From: Antedon mediterranea
Lineage: Eukaryota; Echinodermata; Crinoidea; Comatulida; Antedonidae
Length of the DNA: 64,000 nt
Reading direction: 5' to 3'
Assembly (NCBI RefSeq): GCF_964355755.1
Contig: NC_092673.1
Coordinates: 24,867,001 to 24,931,000 of the forward strand
Shown: positions 34,216 through 45,857 of the stretch, piece after piece
How the letters are laid out: each line of letters begins with the position of its first letter
Numbering within the stretch: position 1 is the first letter of the stretch
The notes under the pieces: generated by a model
What the model was told of the DNA's origin: nothing
Seen by the model: only the letters and a program-made list of their open reading frames with translations
Databases searched by the model: none
Position numbers and translations under genes: made by a program

Positions 34216-34420
34216 TTGAGTTGATGTACACAGCAATACAAAGTGTAGAATAAAGTAAACTTCTAAGTTGAAGCAATACGCTGGAAATGGTCAGTTTCAC
34301 TAGAAGGCTCTAAATCATGTTCAAACATTATGCATAATTCAAACAAATGTAAAAATGACACACGTGTGTTTGGCGTATGCATCAAGTAAAATTGCGTACT
34401 GTATGATTATACCATCTTTG
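34216..34420 (-). promoter_or_regulatory. L11 upstream block with E-box
   Basis: CACGTG at 34361-34366 within ACACACGTGTGT, 146 bp before the ATG, with the TTTGAATTATGCATAATG motif and shared leader. Confidence 0.45.
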
Positions 34421-36495
34421 ATCTTATTTTCTTAATTGAAATAAAGTAAATTTTCTCTATTATTAATGATAAAAACACGAATAGACAAAAACATACATTA
34501 AATAAAAAAAGGAATTTATAATTGATAGCACAAAATAAGTCGAAATGTAAGTGGAATGTGATTGTGTATAATAATGAGAATAGAGCTGGAAAAATGGTCA
34601 ACTTTTAAAAATATTTTTACTTTCATGAAAAGAAACGAAAATACATAACGTCTGTACAGTTCATTTATTTTGTTGAATTATTAAATATAATTTTTTCATA
34701 GAACACTACTAGAGATAAAATAAAACGTAAACCACTAAAATCATCGGTAATCATGGATCTGTTCAATATAGTTATCATTATATACCGATTCATGGTTAAT
34801 CGCCGGTCTAAAGTTATTAGCTAAACTGCGCATGTCTGTTTCCTATATATCTTCTTTAATACAATCTGATCCACACGAGCGATGCGATTGCGTAGCCCTT
34901 GCGTTAGTAGCTTAGCCTACGATGATTAACTTGTATGAGCTGACTTAGGCTTAGGATTTAACCAGTTTAGCGGCAAGTTAAAATATGAAGAAACAAATAA
35001 AGTATGATTTGGGAATATTTATTGCATACTGTATCTGGAACTGACGAATTATCAAATGCAGAAACCAGGTGATGTTTTTAAGACGGTTCCAGTACAAATT
35101 ATGTTAGCCATCACTCCCAACCCATAATCCCTCAGTGGCAGTTTTCAAATGTAGTTTTAAACATTCCCAGTTTCGGTCATGGTGATGGGGCTACATCCCC
35201 ACCCCAAAATCCCAGCCGTTTCCCAGGAATAATTAAATACATTTTCCATCCACAATTCTGGTCAATTTGATAGCCTACTATTCCTAGCCTAAGCGAAATC
35301 CCCACTATCCCCTGAACCCCAACATCCTATCTCCACTACTCCTAGCCTAAACAAAATCCCCACTATCCCCTGAACCCCAACTCCCAAACCGTATCTCCCA
35401 ACGCCCCTCTCCCACAATGGGCGTTATTTCCTTGGAGGCATGGTGATGTAGTTGAACACAGTAACACACAGTATATGTTCACACAGGAATGGATGTCTGT
35501 AATGAGACAATCCAAGATACTGATACATAGCTGGATATGGGCAAAGTACTTTGATAAATGTGTAAATGAATAGGTGTCATATTGGTTAATGAATAAAATA
35601 TGTATATCTATATCTGTGTTTTCCCCAAACGCCTTGCTGAGGATAATTGAACTACTGTAAAACTTTTGTAGTATAATTTTACAATTCGATAGCCTACAAC
35701 CCCGAGCCCTAGCAAAAATGACATCACAAACCACCAGACCCATCCCCCCTCCCACAAAAACCCCAGGAGTCGGGGGAATTTTTTAAATGTAGTTTAAAAC
35801 CTTCCGGGTAAAATTGCCATCATTTTGAAACCCCATATGTATGGTTACGTGCAGAAACAGAAATTTGTATAACGAACAAACATCGAAAGTGGGGGGATTG
35901 ACCACATTTTGGTCCCTAACTTGGATCCTAGGTGGCGGATGATGTTCAAATATAGCTTAGAACATTCCCGGTACAATTGCGGTCATTTTTATACCCCATA
36001 TGTAAGATTAAGTGCAGTAACAAAAATTTGTATAACGAACAAACAAACAGACAAACGTACAAACTCTCTCACTTATAATAGATGATGATGATGTTGGATG
36101 TTGCTGCCATACTGCTCTGGTCCCTGACGCCGCCGGAAGCTGCCACTTGACAGATCAGGAGAGTTTGTTACTTACTTCATGAAGCTATCCCTCGGTGTTT
36201 TTACAGATATGATTTTCAAACAAGGGGAATTTCGTGTAGGCCTATATTGAACAAAGGGCTCATAAACACGCATGTAGGCCTACGCTTCCAATTAATAATT
36301 TGTTTGATAAAAGCCGATTCTTAATATGTAGAATAGAATAAATTCTCCAAGTGCCCGGTATAACAGTATTACTACTGTATTAGGCCAACTATGAAAAATC
36401 TATAAGCCGGATTTCTTCTACAATATCGGAACGAAGAGATATTATCTCAATAATAAAACAACATTGACAATATTAACATTCACAATAATCGAATA
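34421..36495. other. Spacer L11-L12 with interspersed repeats, no gene recognised
   Basis: 35090-36090 holds two or three decayed copies of a unit with AATGTAGTTTAAAACCTTCC, ACCCCATATGTATGGTTA and AAATTTGTATAACGAACAAA. Frames such as 35363-35755 show no family signature. Confidence 0.45.
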
Positions 36496-36498
36496 TCA

Positions 36499-36504
36499 TT
36501 TATT
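36499..36504 (-). terminator. L12 poly(A) signal
   Basis: AATAAA in GAACAAAATAAATGATATT context, about 340 bp after the L12 exon-3 stop. Confidence 0.45.
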
Positions 36505-36844
36505 TTGTTCACAAATTAAGATACATAAATACAAACGATTACACTTAAATTTACTTAATTTGAAGTTTGAACCTGCAACTAATTTGCATATGAAGGCGGT
36601 GGGTGGTGGAGGGTTAATTTGTTGTACATGAACATAAACAGATATACATAATTCATTTAAAACTGTAAAGCCTTTGTCTAAAATGTTGTCCCACTTCACA
36701 CCATAATTTAGAGATTCAGTAGCCTATAAATACGGCGTGTTTATTGCGTTGCAGAGCTGACCGTTGAATATAACCATAATAATCCTTTTAACGCTGTCGT
36801 GTGCCATTTTATCATGATTACTGAGTTGGCGGAGGCGGACCTGG

Positions 36845-37652
36845 CTAACATATAGCTGGGGCTGAAATAAAAACATTTTTTTTTTTAATATTAAAAGAGT
36901 TCACAGATTTGTTTTCAATCAATGACACAATAAATGAAACAAAAATGTAGATCTAATATCTTACAGTGACATTCAACATCATTTTTTTCTCTGTATTTCT
37001 TTTCTTTCTTTCTCGTCTTCGTAACTGCGTAAACACTCTGTCACCTTTTGAAAAGTCTCCAACTCCCGAGCAGAATAACAGATATCATCTGTTCAATCTC
37101 TAAAAACACAATTAATGATAATTCAAGTATATTAATTCTTCATTACTACTGGTGTTGTTTTATTTGTTTACCAATATAATAATGTGGTTAGGTCACCATC
37201 CTAAGATTCAATTGCAAACATTCGGGAATCTAAAAACAAAATACTGTAACACCAGCATAAATCAAAACAGCATTAAACATGACGATGTAGACTTGCCCCA
37301 AGTCTGTATTGTATTTTTTTTATTTTATTTTTTTTATTTCGACCGCGATTTTTGTCTGAAATCCAAACTCAAGTAATACACGTATGAAACGCCATATGTG
37401 CAAAAATATTTATATTTTTACTAATAATATTAAGAAAAAACTCCGTCTGGAGCCCAGACTAATGACGATGATAACAATACATAAACGAAAAATCATTGAA
37501 GAGATATGGAAATAAAATTGTAAATTAAAAAAAAAACACAAACAATATTTACGAAAATTCGAGCTTTGTGGGAGGAGGAGGTTGTTTCTAAAAGCAAACG
37601 AACTGTTGATTACCAACAAAAACAGAGCAAATGCAATCATTCTGGTCCTCAT
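36845..37652 (-). pseudogene. L12: array peptide gene with frame damage in exon 2
   Basis: Exon 1 37553-37652 (100 nt) is sound: MRTRMIAFALFLLVINSSFA, then FRNNLLLPQSSNF. Exon 2 has two problems. From the usual acceptor (exon from 37099) one base is missing before ATCTGTTATTC; an acceptor 11 nt farther in (CAG, exon from 37088) would repair the frame (DICYSARELETFQKVTEC). Then a run of seven A (36977-36983) leads to TGA, where six A would continue to VECH and the regular phase-1 donor at 36965. Exon 3 36845-36861 (PAIC, stop) is sound. As written, the last two cysteines are lost. Either a young pseudogene or a homopolymer base-call error. Confidence 0.65.
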
Positions 37653-37870
37653 TTTTGTATAATGCAATACACAACAAGTGTTAATGTAGAATAAAGTATA
37701 AACTTCGCAATTGAAGCAACACGCTAGAAATGGTCAGTTTCACTAGAAATCGTCAAATAATATAAAATCTGCATAATTCAAACAAATGTCACGTGTTTGT
37801 ACGCATGCCTTTCTATTTAATGCGTATCTGTCCATTAAATGCGCATCTTATTTTTATACCATCCTTATCA
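37653..37870 (-). promoter_or_regulatory. L12 upstream block with E-box
   Basis: CACGTG at 37790-37795, 138 bp before the ATG, in ACACGTGACATTTGTTTGAA. Intact although the coding frame is damaged. Confidence 0.45.
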
Positions 37871-38353
37871 CATTATTATCTTAATTGAAATGTAATCAAT
37901 TGTATTATATTATTGATGAAAGAATGCGTTTTACAGATTGGCGTACAAAGTAAATCAATCAAATCCGATATGAAATTAATTATGTGAAACCATCAAGTAG
38001 AAGAAGTTACAAAGACACGTGGTATCTTTCGTGAGTAGTTATTAATTATAATATATTCAGCGTCTTTTTTGGACAATAAATATCTGTATCTATGCCCCAA
38101 ATCGGATGTCGATTGCTTTCTCGATCTGTCAGATATTTCGCTAGACATGATACCGCTTAATCTAAGTGATCAAAACTCATATTCCACTGCAGTAATTACT
38201 TTTTACTGCAATATTGTATGATTTTAGTTTGTTGCAATGAAGTTTATGGAGCAGTCATTGCAATAAACAAGGTATGTTGGCATATATATGAATAATCATG
38301 TAATGCATGATTCAGGTCGTCGCGAGTCGAAAGTTCCTTTTATGCTTAAAGCT

Positions 38354-38714
38354 TAAAGCCGATTTTCCACTAGGCGAATTTGTTCGCGCGAATCTAAAGC
38401 GTCGAGTTTCTGTCTGTCATACTCCCTTCTGCGCGACGAATTCTAGTTCCTTGATTTTTTGCTGCAGCGAAATTTACTAGTTCGAATTGTTTCTACTTTT
38501 TGCGAAGCGAAATATTGCGCAACCAATCAGAGCTCAGGAAATGAGCTATGACGCTTTCATGAGCACTCATGCGAATCGAAATGCTCAGCAACCACGCGGG
38601 GAACATGAACGTCGCAACTATTCGCTCATGTAGTGGAAAGAGAGTAGGCGATTTTTTTCTCTTCGAAACGTTTGATTCGCGCGAACAAATTCGCCTAGTG
38701 GAAAATCGGCTTTA
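38354..38714. mobile_element. Family e MITE, complete
   Basis: TA-flanked; left AAGCCGATTTTCCACTAGGC then GAATTTGTTCGCGCGAAT, right its inverse ending TAGTGGAAAATCGGCTT. 361 bp, non-coding. Between L12 and L13. Confidence 0.85.
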
Positions 38715-39300
38715 TGCAAATGAACGATATAATGTCACGTGGCGTATTACTGTGTTTAAATATTGAAATGTACGTCTGGTATAATAATATTGTAATATAA
38801 ATTATAAGACGTCTGATAAATATTGGTCAGTATATAATTTGTGTACAAGCACGTTTCGGTTTTATAAATCGTCATCAGAGATAAACATGTCATTGTCTTA
38901 ATAATATTGAATTTACGAGGAAAATCGTTTTATTTTATGTAGGCCCTATTATTTGTTTAAAAGTTGATTTTTTAAGGAAAAAATAAAAAACTAATTAGTA
39001 TATTTAATTATTCAACAATTCTCGAATTACTGCAAAATTGTGTTCAGATTGTGAGTAGGCCTATTTCTAGATTAAAACAATTGATTATATGGTTATTATT
39101 GAGACATTCTGCTTTAAACAGTTTAAATAAAGTTTAATCAGCCAATCGGATCCAAGGTTTAGATTTCCTTGCCATTGCAATACTATACTAATCTGTAAAC
39201 CGGATTTCTTCTTTGTCATGAACAGTCCACAGGTGAAATGAGCGAGTTTTAGGAATAAAACGAGATCGACAATATTTACATTCATAATAATCGAATACCA

Positions 39301-39306
39301 TTTATT
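39301..39306 (-). terminator. L13 poly(A) signal
   Basis: AATAAA in TTAAAATAAATGGTATT context, about 185 bp after the L13 stop. Confidence 0.5.
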
Positions 39307-39488
39307 TTAAGACATCATAAATACAAACGATTTCACTTTATTATGGATAAAAGATAAGAATAATGACTTAATTTGCAGTTTTCTTCTGAACCTGCAACTA
39401 ATAAGTATGTCTATATTCATTAATAATGAATCCATTATGGCAAAGGACACACCACAAAGAGGTAGTGCATGCGCAGAAGGTGCTCTCA

Positions 39489-40795
39489 CTACTGATTTTC
39501 TTTTGCTTTTGCTTTATGTTCTTTTTGTCCTTTTTCCGGCATACAAATAGCTGAAGACCCTGAAATAAAAAGAGAAATGAACATATAATATAATAAACAA
39601 TTTTATAATTTAATCAAAAAATGCATGAATCGAAAATATCAACAGTTGTCATGAGCAGCTTAACAAATCACATTAAATAATACATTCAACTCTATTAATA
39701 AATCCTTTTATCGAAAAATGTGTAGATCAGAATGATTCATATCAGTTATAGATTAAATTCAATCAAATATAACTATATTATTTTACAAATACGTTATTTC
39801 ATAAGTGGTAGTCAATTTGAAGGTATTTTGATAAACAGATTTGTGCTTATTCATTAGGGAGGTTTCGCAACCTTACGAATACGATAACGAAAACGGATAC
39901 GTCATACATTTGTGAAACTTTTGAGCTGATCCCCATTTCATATTCGTAAAGTGTATTCGTGATGACGAATATCACCAGTCATATTCGTAACTACAAAACG
40001 AATATAATTTTTGATCTATTTAGCACATTTTGCATTTGAATCAGGAATGATTCATGATTATAATATAATACTAGATTTAGGCCTATTGAAAGTAATTTAC
40101 TAAAGTAATTTACTAAAATGCCAAGTCAATTTTGATAAATAGCAGTTTTTAAAGTCCTCACTCGCTTTGATGTTACGCTTCGCTCAAATTTACCGCAGTC
40201 ATATTTTGAACGCGCCTCAATATTTCGTTGCCATGCGAAACAGATTTTTTTATGGCTTACGAAAACGAATACGTGTCCGTGACGTATCCGTTTTCGTTAT
40301 CGTATTCGTAAGATAGCGAAACCTCTCTAATAAACGACACATAAACGAAAACAAAATATTAGATATAATATCTTACCACATCCTTTTTTTATCGGTATTT
40401 CTTTACTTTTTTTCTCCTCTTCATAGTCCAATAAACATTTTATCAGGATTTCTGAATTGTCTAACTCTCGAATAGGATAACAGATATCCTCTGGTTCAAC
40501 ATCTAAAACACAATAATGTTAATTGTTAATAATTAAATTGTTAGAATATATATAATATAAAAGACCATAATTAATTGTAAAAATTACACCAGCATAAAAA
40601 AAATGACGATGATAAAAATACATAAAAGGAAAGAGATATGAAAATAAAATTATAAATAAAAACAGAAAAAAAACCAAAAACAATATATTATTTACCAAAA
40701 TCAGAGCGTTGTGGGCCTGGGAAGTTATTCCAAAAAGCAAAGGAACTGTTGATTACCATAAAAAACAGAGAAAGCGCAATCATTCTGGTCCTCAT
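39489..40795 (-). CDS. L13: secreted four-cysteine peptide gene, intact, short linker and long tail
   Basis: Exons 40696-40795 (100 nt), 40377-40502 (126 nt), 39489-39559 (71 nt); 98 residues. Signal MRTRMIALSLFFMVINSSFA, then FWNNFPGPQRSDF. Exon 2: DVEPEDICYPIRELDNSEIL, IKC, LLDYEEEKKSKEIPIKKGCG; the heptads are reduced to one. Exon 3: SSAICMP followed by a charged tail EKGQKEHKAKAKENQ after the last cysteine, unique in the array. Framework C-x14-C-x18-C-x5-C. Intron 2 contains a complete MITE (39855-40329). Confidence 0.8.
39855..40329. mobile_element. MITE with GGGAGGTTTCGC ends (family f)
   Basis: TA-flanked; left GGGAGGTTTCGCAACCTTAC then GAATACGATAACG, right the inverse ending CGAAACCTCTC; arms about 50 bp with three mismatches. 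475 bp. In L13 intron 2. Confidence 0.85.
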
Positions 40796-40990
40796 TTTAG
40801 TGGATGTATAATGCAATACAAAGTTGAAGCAACACGCTGGAAATGGTCAATTTCATTACAAATCGTCTTCAAATAATATCAAATCTGCATTATTCAAACC
40901 AATGTCACGTGTTTGTATGTATTTCAATTTAGTGCGTATCTATCCAATAAATGCTTAAATCTTATTATTATACCATACTTATCACATAAT
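40796..40990 (-). promoter_or_regulatory. L13 upstream block with E-box
   Basis: CACGTG at 40906-40911, 111 bp before the ATG, the shortest distance in the array because part of the leader (GAGAAGTTTACTTTATTC) is deleted. TGGTATAATAATAAG lies around 40961-40975. Confidence 0.45.
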
Positions 40991-41693
40991 CATCTTAATT
41001 GAAATATTGTCAATTGTATCTATTATTCATCAAAGTATCTGTTTTATAGATTATCCTAGTTAACACAATAAACGGGGGTACCCAGTTCAAATCAACTAGT
41101 AAGAAGTTGAAAGTTTCGGCAGTGGTAACTACGGGATCGTGTACTATTTCTGACCGACATTTCTTTGTTTTTTTACAGAGACAAATTAAGTTTCCTGTAT
41201 CTTGTATAACTTAGACCATCTAGTTTTTTCAGTAAAGTATCAAACAATACTGTAAACAATGAATCATTTTTAGCAACCTGAAATGACATTCAGAAATGAT
41301 TTTGATTGAAATTCTTTAAAACAAATTTAAACTTAATACGCGGGTACGAAAGATGGGCCAAGCGTTTGAACGGACTCTTCAAATGTGTTTTTCTATATCT
41401 ATCTCTATAGCTCACTATGTCCGTCGGTTGGTCGGTCGGTCGGTAAAAACTAATTAAAAAATGTGCACGCGACTGCAGCCATATATCTGGCCTTGTTCTT
41501 TTTCTGATGACTGATATAATAATTTCTAACTGCATAGATGTCTAATGTCCACACGTTTATATGTGCGCGAGGGAAGGAGTGGGCAGAAGGAACGATGTGG
41601 GTTGGGTGAGTAGAATAGTAATATTGTCCAAAAATCAAACTGTCTAATATTATGTTTAATTAAACTTTGCTTTTCTTCTCGAGAATGCGCTAT

Positions 41694-41995
41694 CTCGAGA
41701 ATGCGCTATTATGTATGAAATGTTTCCTCATCAGCAGTAGTGCGAACATCAAATGTAGGCCTAATTCATGCACCAGTAACTTCCAGAGCGGATCCACTAT
41801 GTTACGTTGCTGCAGCAACGTTGAATATAATGTGTGTGAATTTAAAATCATCGTCCAGGACATGGACCCGTGACTGAAAAATTGCAATAAACAAGAATAA
41901 GGAACCGTATACATCGAATTTGAAATTATCAAAGGTTTCCGAGAATGCGCTATTATGTATGAAATGTTTCCTCAGCAGCAGTAGTGCGAACATCA
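41694..41995. repeat. Direct repeat flanking L14 exon 3
   Basis: GAGAATGCGCTATTATGTAT and the next roughly 38 bp occur at 41694-41751 and again at 41940-41995, 246 bp apart, nearly identical, with L14 exon 3 between them. Confidence 0.75.
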
Positions 41996-42758
41996 TTGTA
42001 TTGTTGTCGCATACCAGACTCGTCGGAACCAAACCGAGTGCGTTTTGTCTTATTAATCGTAGCGTTGCTGTTTTCAATGCCCAAGAATCTCCCGACTTTT
42101 TATAGAAGAACATTTAGGCCTACTTTAGAACAATAGGGTATTATTAATTAATTAATTAATTAATGTTGTATTTTGTTAGCGGATGCATGATTATCAAAAT
42201 GAGGCTTTCCGGCCGCGATTTTTTTCGCGGCTGGAACTCATCTTTATACACGCCATACATTATAAAAGTTCGTTCACTGTAAACCGAAGGTCCGACCCGG
42301 CCTCCGGGTTGAGTTACGTTTTTCATTCACACATACAGGATCCGGAATAAGACTGTATACTGTACTCTTGCATTTTAGAGGTAGTCCCTAACTGATGAAT
42401 CTCCGTGCGACCACCTACCGTAAGCGGCCACCTCAGCTCCCTTAACGGCTCATGTGAAAAGTGAAATTACAATTTAATTTGAATTTTAAATCTCGGGAAT
42501 TGTTTTGGTAAATATTCTCAATGAATTTACCTTGAATTGAATTTACCTTGAATCGCCACAGTCTATTTTCTTTCGAATGTTGTGTAATTCCACATGTATT
42601 ACCAAAAAAAACACATTAAAATAAATAGATATAACAAAACTAAACTAAATTTATTTACCAATATCCGAGCGTTGTGGGCCTTGGAAACTATTCCAAAAAG
42701 CAAATGAGCTGTTGATTACCAACAAAAAAAGAGCAAACGCAATCATTCTGGTCCTCAT
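41848..42758 (-). pseudogene. L14: array gene with exons 1 and 3 but no exon 2 found
   Basis: Exon 1 42659-42758 (100 nt) is sound: MRTRMIAFALFLLVINSSFA, then FWNSFQGPQRSDI, with a good donor. Exon 3 41848-41873: TGPCPGR then stop, acceptor TTTTTCAG. No exon-2 match (CYPxxEI...C...YEEEK) exists in the 0.8 kb between. Direct splicing of exon 1 to 3 stays in frame because both junctions are phase 1, and would give a 41-residue precursor with one mature cysteine. More likely a deletion pseudogene. A weak GGGAGATTCTTGG match near 42082-42100 is not convincing. Confidence 0.65.
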
Positions 42759-42965
42759 TTTAGTTGATTTACACAGCAATATAAAGTGTAGAATAAAGTA
42801 AACTTCTCAGTTGAAGCAATACGCTGGAAATGGTCAGTTTCACTAGAAATCGTATTCAAATGTTAAACATTAAATAATTCAAACGAATGTCACATGTTTA
42901 CGTATGTATTTAGTGTGTATCCATCTATTAAATGCGCAACTTATTTTTATACCATACTTATCCAA
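42759..42965 (-). promoter_or_regulatory. L14 upstream block, E-box changed
   Basis: The position of the E-box reads CACATG (42891-42896), an E-box variant. Leader and TTTGAATTATTTAATG are retained. Confidence 0.4.
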
Positions 42966-43770
42966 CATTCTTAATTGAAATAATATAGTTAATTGTATTA
43001 TTGATGAAAAATCCGTTTTACAGATTGGCGTACAAAGTTAATCAATTAAATACGATATGAAATTAATTATTTGAAACACTCATGGAGAAGAAGTTAAAAA
43101 GGTACCTGGTATCCTTTGAGATAAGTATTTATCCCGCTTCGCTCGTGCTGGTTCTCGAATATAGTAATTTCAGCGTGAAACAAACTGGCGATTTCAAATG
43201 TACGTAACGAAGGACTATAAAATACATGTCGTTTACAGGAAAGAATAAATAGACATGGTGATTCGTATGTAGTCAACTAAAATTAGTACCCTGGGAATTA
43301 CTTCCGAAAGAAAAACTTTTCAGAAAATAAGTAAAATTTAAACAAATCCATCTTGTGTTTTGTATGTAACATTAGGGTTGAGGGATGGGGAAGAGGATGG
43401 GTGCAAGGAGGAACAATTTTTAAATATATTCTCCTAATATTAATTTGTTTTCATGATTTATAAGTAATACCACTAATAAACATTTGCGATTTAATACTTT
43501 GTTGAAACTGTCACTGTCATAGTCGATTGAAATAAGATACACCGCCACTTTTCTGTTTATGTCAGAAAAGTATAACACTGGTGTAAAAACAACGAATTAT
43601 AAAATTTTAAAAAATACACATACATAACTAATACATAATTATTGAAATGTGCGTCTGGTATAATAATAATTATAATATCAATTATCATAAGACATCTGAT
43701 AAATATTTGTAGCTGTATAATCTGTTGCAAACACGTTTTGGTATTCTAATCATCATCAGAAATACACATA

Positions 43771-44305
43771 TCAACAACATTCTTCTCCCCTAAATGTCCC
43801 ATCGTGTCTTAATTCCATTGAATTTACGAGGAAATCCGTTAAAACAAGTTTATTGGCGATATTCATACTCACAATATTAACACGTGGAAATGGTTCATGA
43901 CATTGAAGAAGAAATCCGGTTTAAAGATTATAAATAGTAATAGTGTATAGTATTGCAATGGCAAGGCAATCTAAACCTTGGATTCGATTGAATGATTACA
44001 CTTAATTAATTAATGTATTTATTTAATAAAAAAACCGTTCTACAGGATTACACAATCGGTTGTGGAATAATTAATTTCAGTTGGTAGGTTATTCCATATT
44101 TTTGCGCCTGCAACTTTCAACGACGAGTTCGTACTATGGTATGGGCCTAGTAGGCTATTGTTATAAATATTAGGCGTTCTACTCCAGGTGTTTTAACACA
44201 AGTGTGAGTATGAATATCGCCAATAAACTTGTTTTAACGGATTTTCTCGTAAATTTAATGGAATTAAGACACGATGGGACACTTAGGGGAGAAGAATGTT
44301 GTTGA
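43771..44305. repeat. 102-bp inverted repeat around a LINE tail
   Basis: 43771-43872 and 44204-44305 are inverted copies with few mismatches (TCAACAACATTCTTCTCCCC at the outer end). The 331-bp spacer holds a minus-strand LINE C-terminal fragment (SLKVAGAKIWNNLPTEINYS, 44135 to 44045). Confidence 0.7.
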
Positions 44306-44476
44306 AAAGGTGTAACATCTTAGTCCACATCGCCTTTGATCACTTGTTGCTGGAATTGGTGCTTTAAAAATTCATATATATTATTAAATTCGTATATATT
44401 TCCAGGTGAAGTGAACGTGTGTATATAGGAATAAAACGAGATCGATAATATTTACATTCATAATAATCGAATAACA

Positions 44477-44482
44477 TTTATT
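44477..44482 (-). terminator. L15 poly(A) signal
   Basis: AATAAA in GAACAAAATAAATGTTATT context, about 105 bp after the L15 stop. Confidence 0.5.
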
Positions 44483-44586
44483 TTGTTCACAAATTAAAAG
44501 ATATCAATACAAACGATTACACTTTATTATGGATAAAATATAATAATAATATTAACTTAATTTGAAATTTGCTGCAAAACCTGCAA

Positions 44587-45528
44587 CTAATAATTATGTC
44601 TTTTATCATAAGGACATTGACCGGTACCTGAAAGAAAATAAGAAAGAAGACAAATGAACAGAATCAGTAACATTTAAAACATTTAAAACTACCTTGCACT
44701 GATTAGTGCAAATTGTCATGGCTGTTTTACATTATCATTTTTGCTTATTTTATTTCCTTTTATATTTTTCTCCATTGAGATCCAGCCTCTGATACCTCTG
44801 ATATACTTTTTTATAAACAACTATTGTTGAAAAACATTTAATATTTTAATTATTAAAACAGTTTTTGATATTATATGAATAATAAATAAAACACAATGAT
44901 GAACTAAATCGTATTTATAAATTAAAATATTAGATATTTTATTAGTGATTTTCTATATTGACTGTTTTCTGCATGTACGTATATTGTTATTATTTCTGCA
45001 GTGTATATAAGAGGAATTTCTAATGTATTTTTATATTGGACCAAATAAAGAATTGAATTGAATTGAATAATGTCTTACCGAACGGGCCACAGCCTTTTTT
45101 TTTCTCTGGTATTCTTTTTCTTTCTTTCTCCTCTTTGTAATCGTGTAAACATTTCATCACAATTTTTGAAGTCTCTAACTCCCGAGTAGAAAAACAGATA
45201 TCTTCTGTCTCAACCTCTAAAAATACAATAATGAGAATTAAAACTAAGTGTACTATTTTCTTTTTTTACAGTCCTAATTAATTCATATGAATCCGTTGCT
45301 ATGGGGCCTATTTGTTTCCATTGAGGATCATAGCATATACTGAAACTACAACTATATAAAACCATTTTCAACAGAATTAAAGATATAAAAATGACCAAAA
45401 AATGGCCTATAAATATAAATTAATTTACCAAAATCAGAGCGTTTTGGGCCTGGCAGGTTGTTCCAAAAAGCAAATGAGCTGTTGATTACCAACAAAAACA
45501 GAGCAAGCGCAATCATTCTGGTCCTCAT
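44587..45528 (-). CDS. L15: secreted four-cysteine peptide gene, intact, shortest locus
   Basis: Exons 45429-45528 (100 nt), 45079-45216 (138 nt), 44587-44627 (41 nt); 92 residues in under 1 kb. Signal MRTRMIALALFLLVINSSFA, then FWNNLPGPKRSDF. Exon 2: EVETEDICFSTRELETSKIV, MKC, LHDYKEEKERKRIPEKKK, GCGPF; a run of nine A keeps the frame, unlike L12. Exon 3: TGQCPYDKRHNY then stop. Framework C-x14-C-x19-C-x7-C. Intron 2 ends against a plus-strand LINE tail with ATTGA units (45051-45067). Confidence 0.8.
44940..45068 (+). mobile_element. LINE 3' tail with (ATTGA)n
   Basis: ATATTGGACCAAATAAAGAATTGAATTGAATTGAAT is a typical L2/CR1 3' end; no coding part. It lies in L15 intron 2, 10 bp from the exon 2 donor. 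Confidence 0.5.
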
Positions 45529-45735
45529 TTTAGTTGATGTATATACACAAGTGTTGAATAAAGTAAACTTCTCAGTTGAAGCAATAAGATTAAATGATCA
45601 ATCGTTAAAATCGTCTTCAAATAATATCAAATCTGCATTGTTCAAACCAATGTCACGTGTTTTTACGTAGTATTTCTATTTAGTGCGTATCTATCCATTA
45701 AATGCGCGTCCTTCGTATTTGTGTACCATCCTAAT
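45529..45735 (-). promoter_or_regulatory. L15 upstream block with E-box
   Basis: CACGTG at 45654-45659, 126 bp before the ATG, in ACACGTGACATTGGTTTGAA, shared with L13. Confidence 0.45.
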
Positions 45736-45831
45736 AATCATCTTAATTGAAATATAGTCAATTGTATCTATTATTGATCAAAGATATCCGTTTTACAGAT
45801 TATCGCAGTTAAGACAATTATTCGATATCAA

Positions 45832-45857
45832 AACTGTGTAAATTAATTTACACAGTT
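45832..45857. repeat. Perfect 26-bp palindrome
   Basis: AACTGTGTAAATT followed directly by its inverse AATTTACACAGTT. Confidence 0.9.

Noticed and set aside
35363-35755. 130-aa minus-strand ORF
   Set aside because: Lies in decayed interspersed repeats; no motif, no splice or start context.
42060-42113. Decayed exon 2 of L14 (GGGAGATTCTTGG)
   Set aside because: Only a dozen bases match and neither the flanking cysteines nor the YEEEK block can be aligned.
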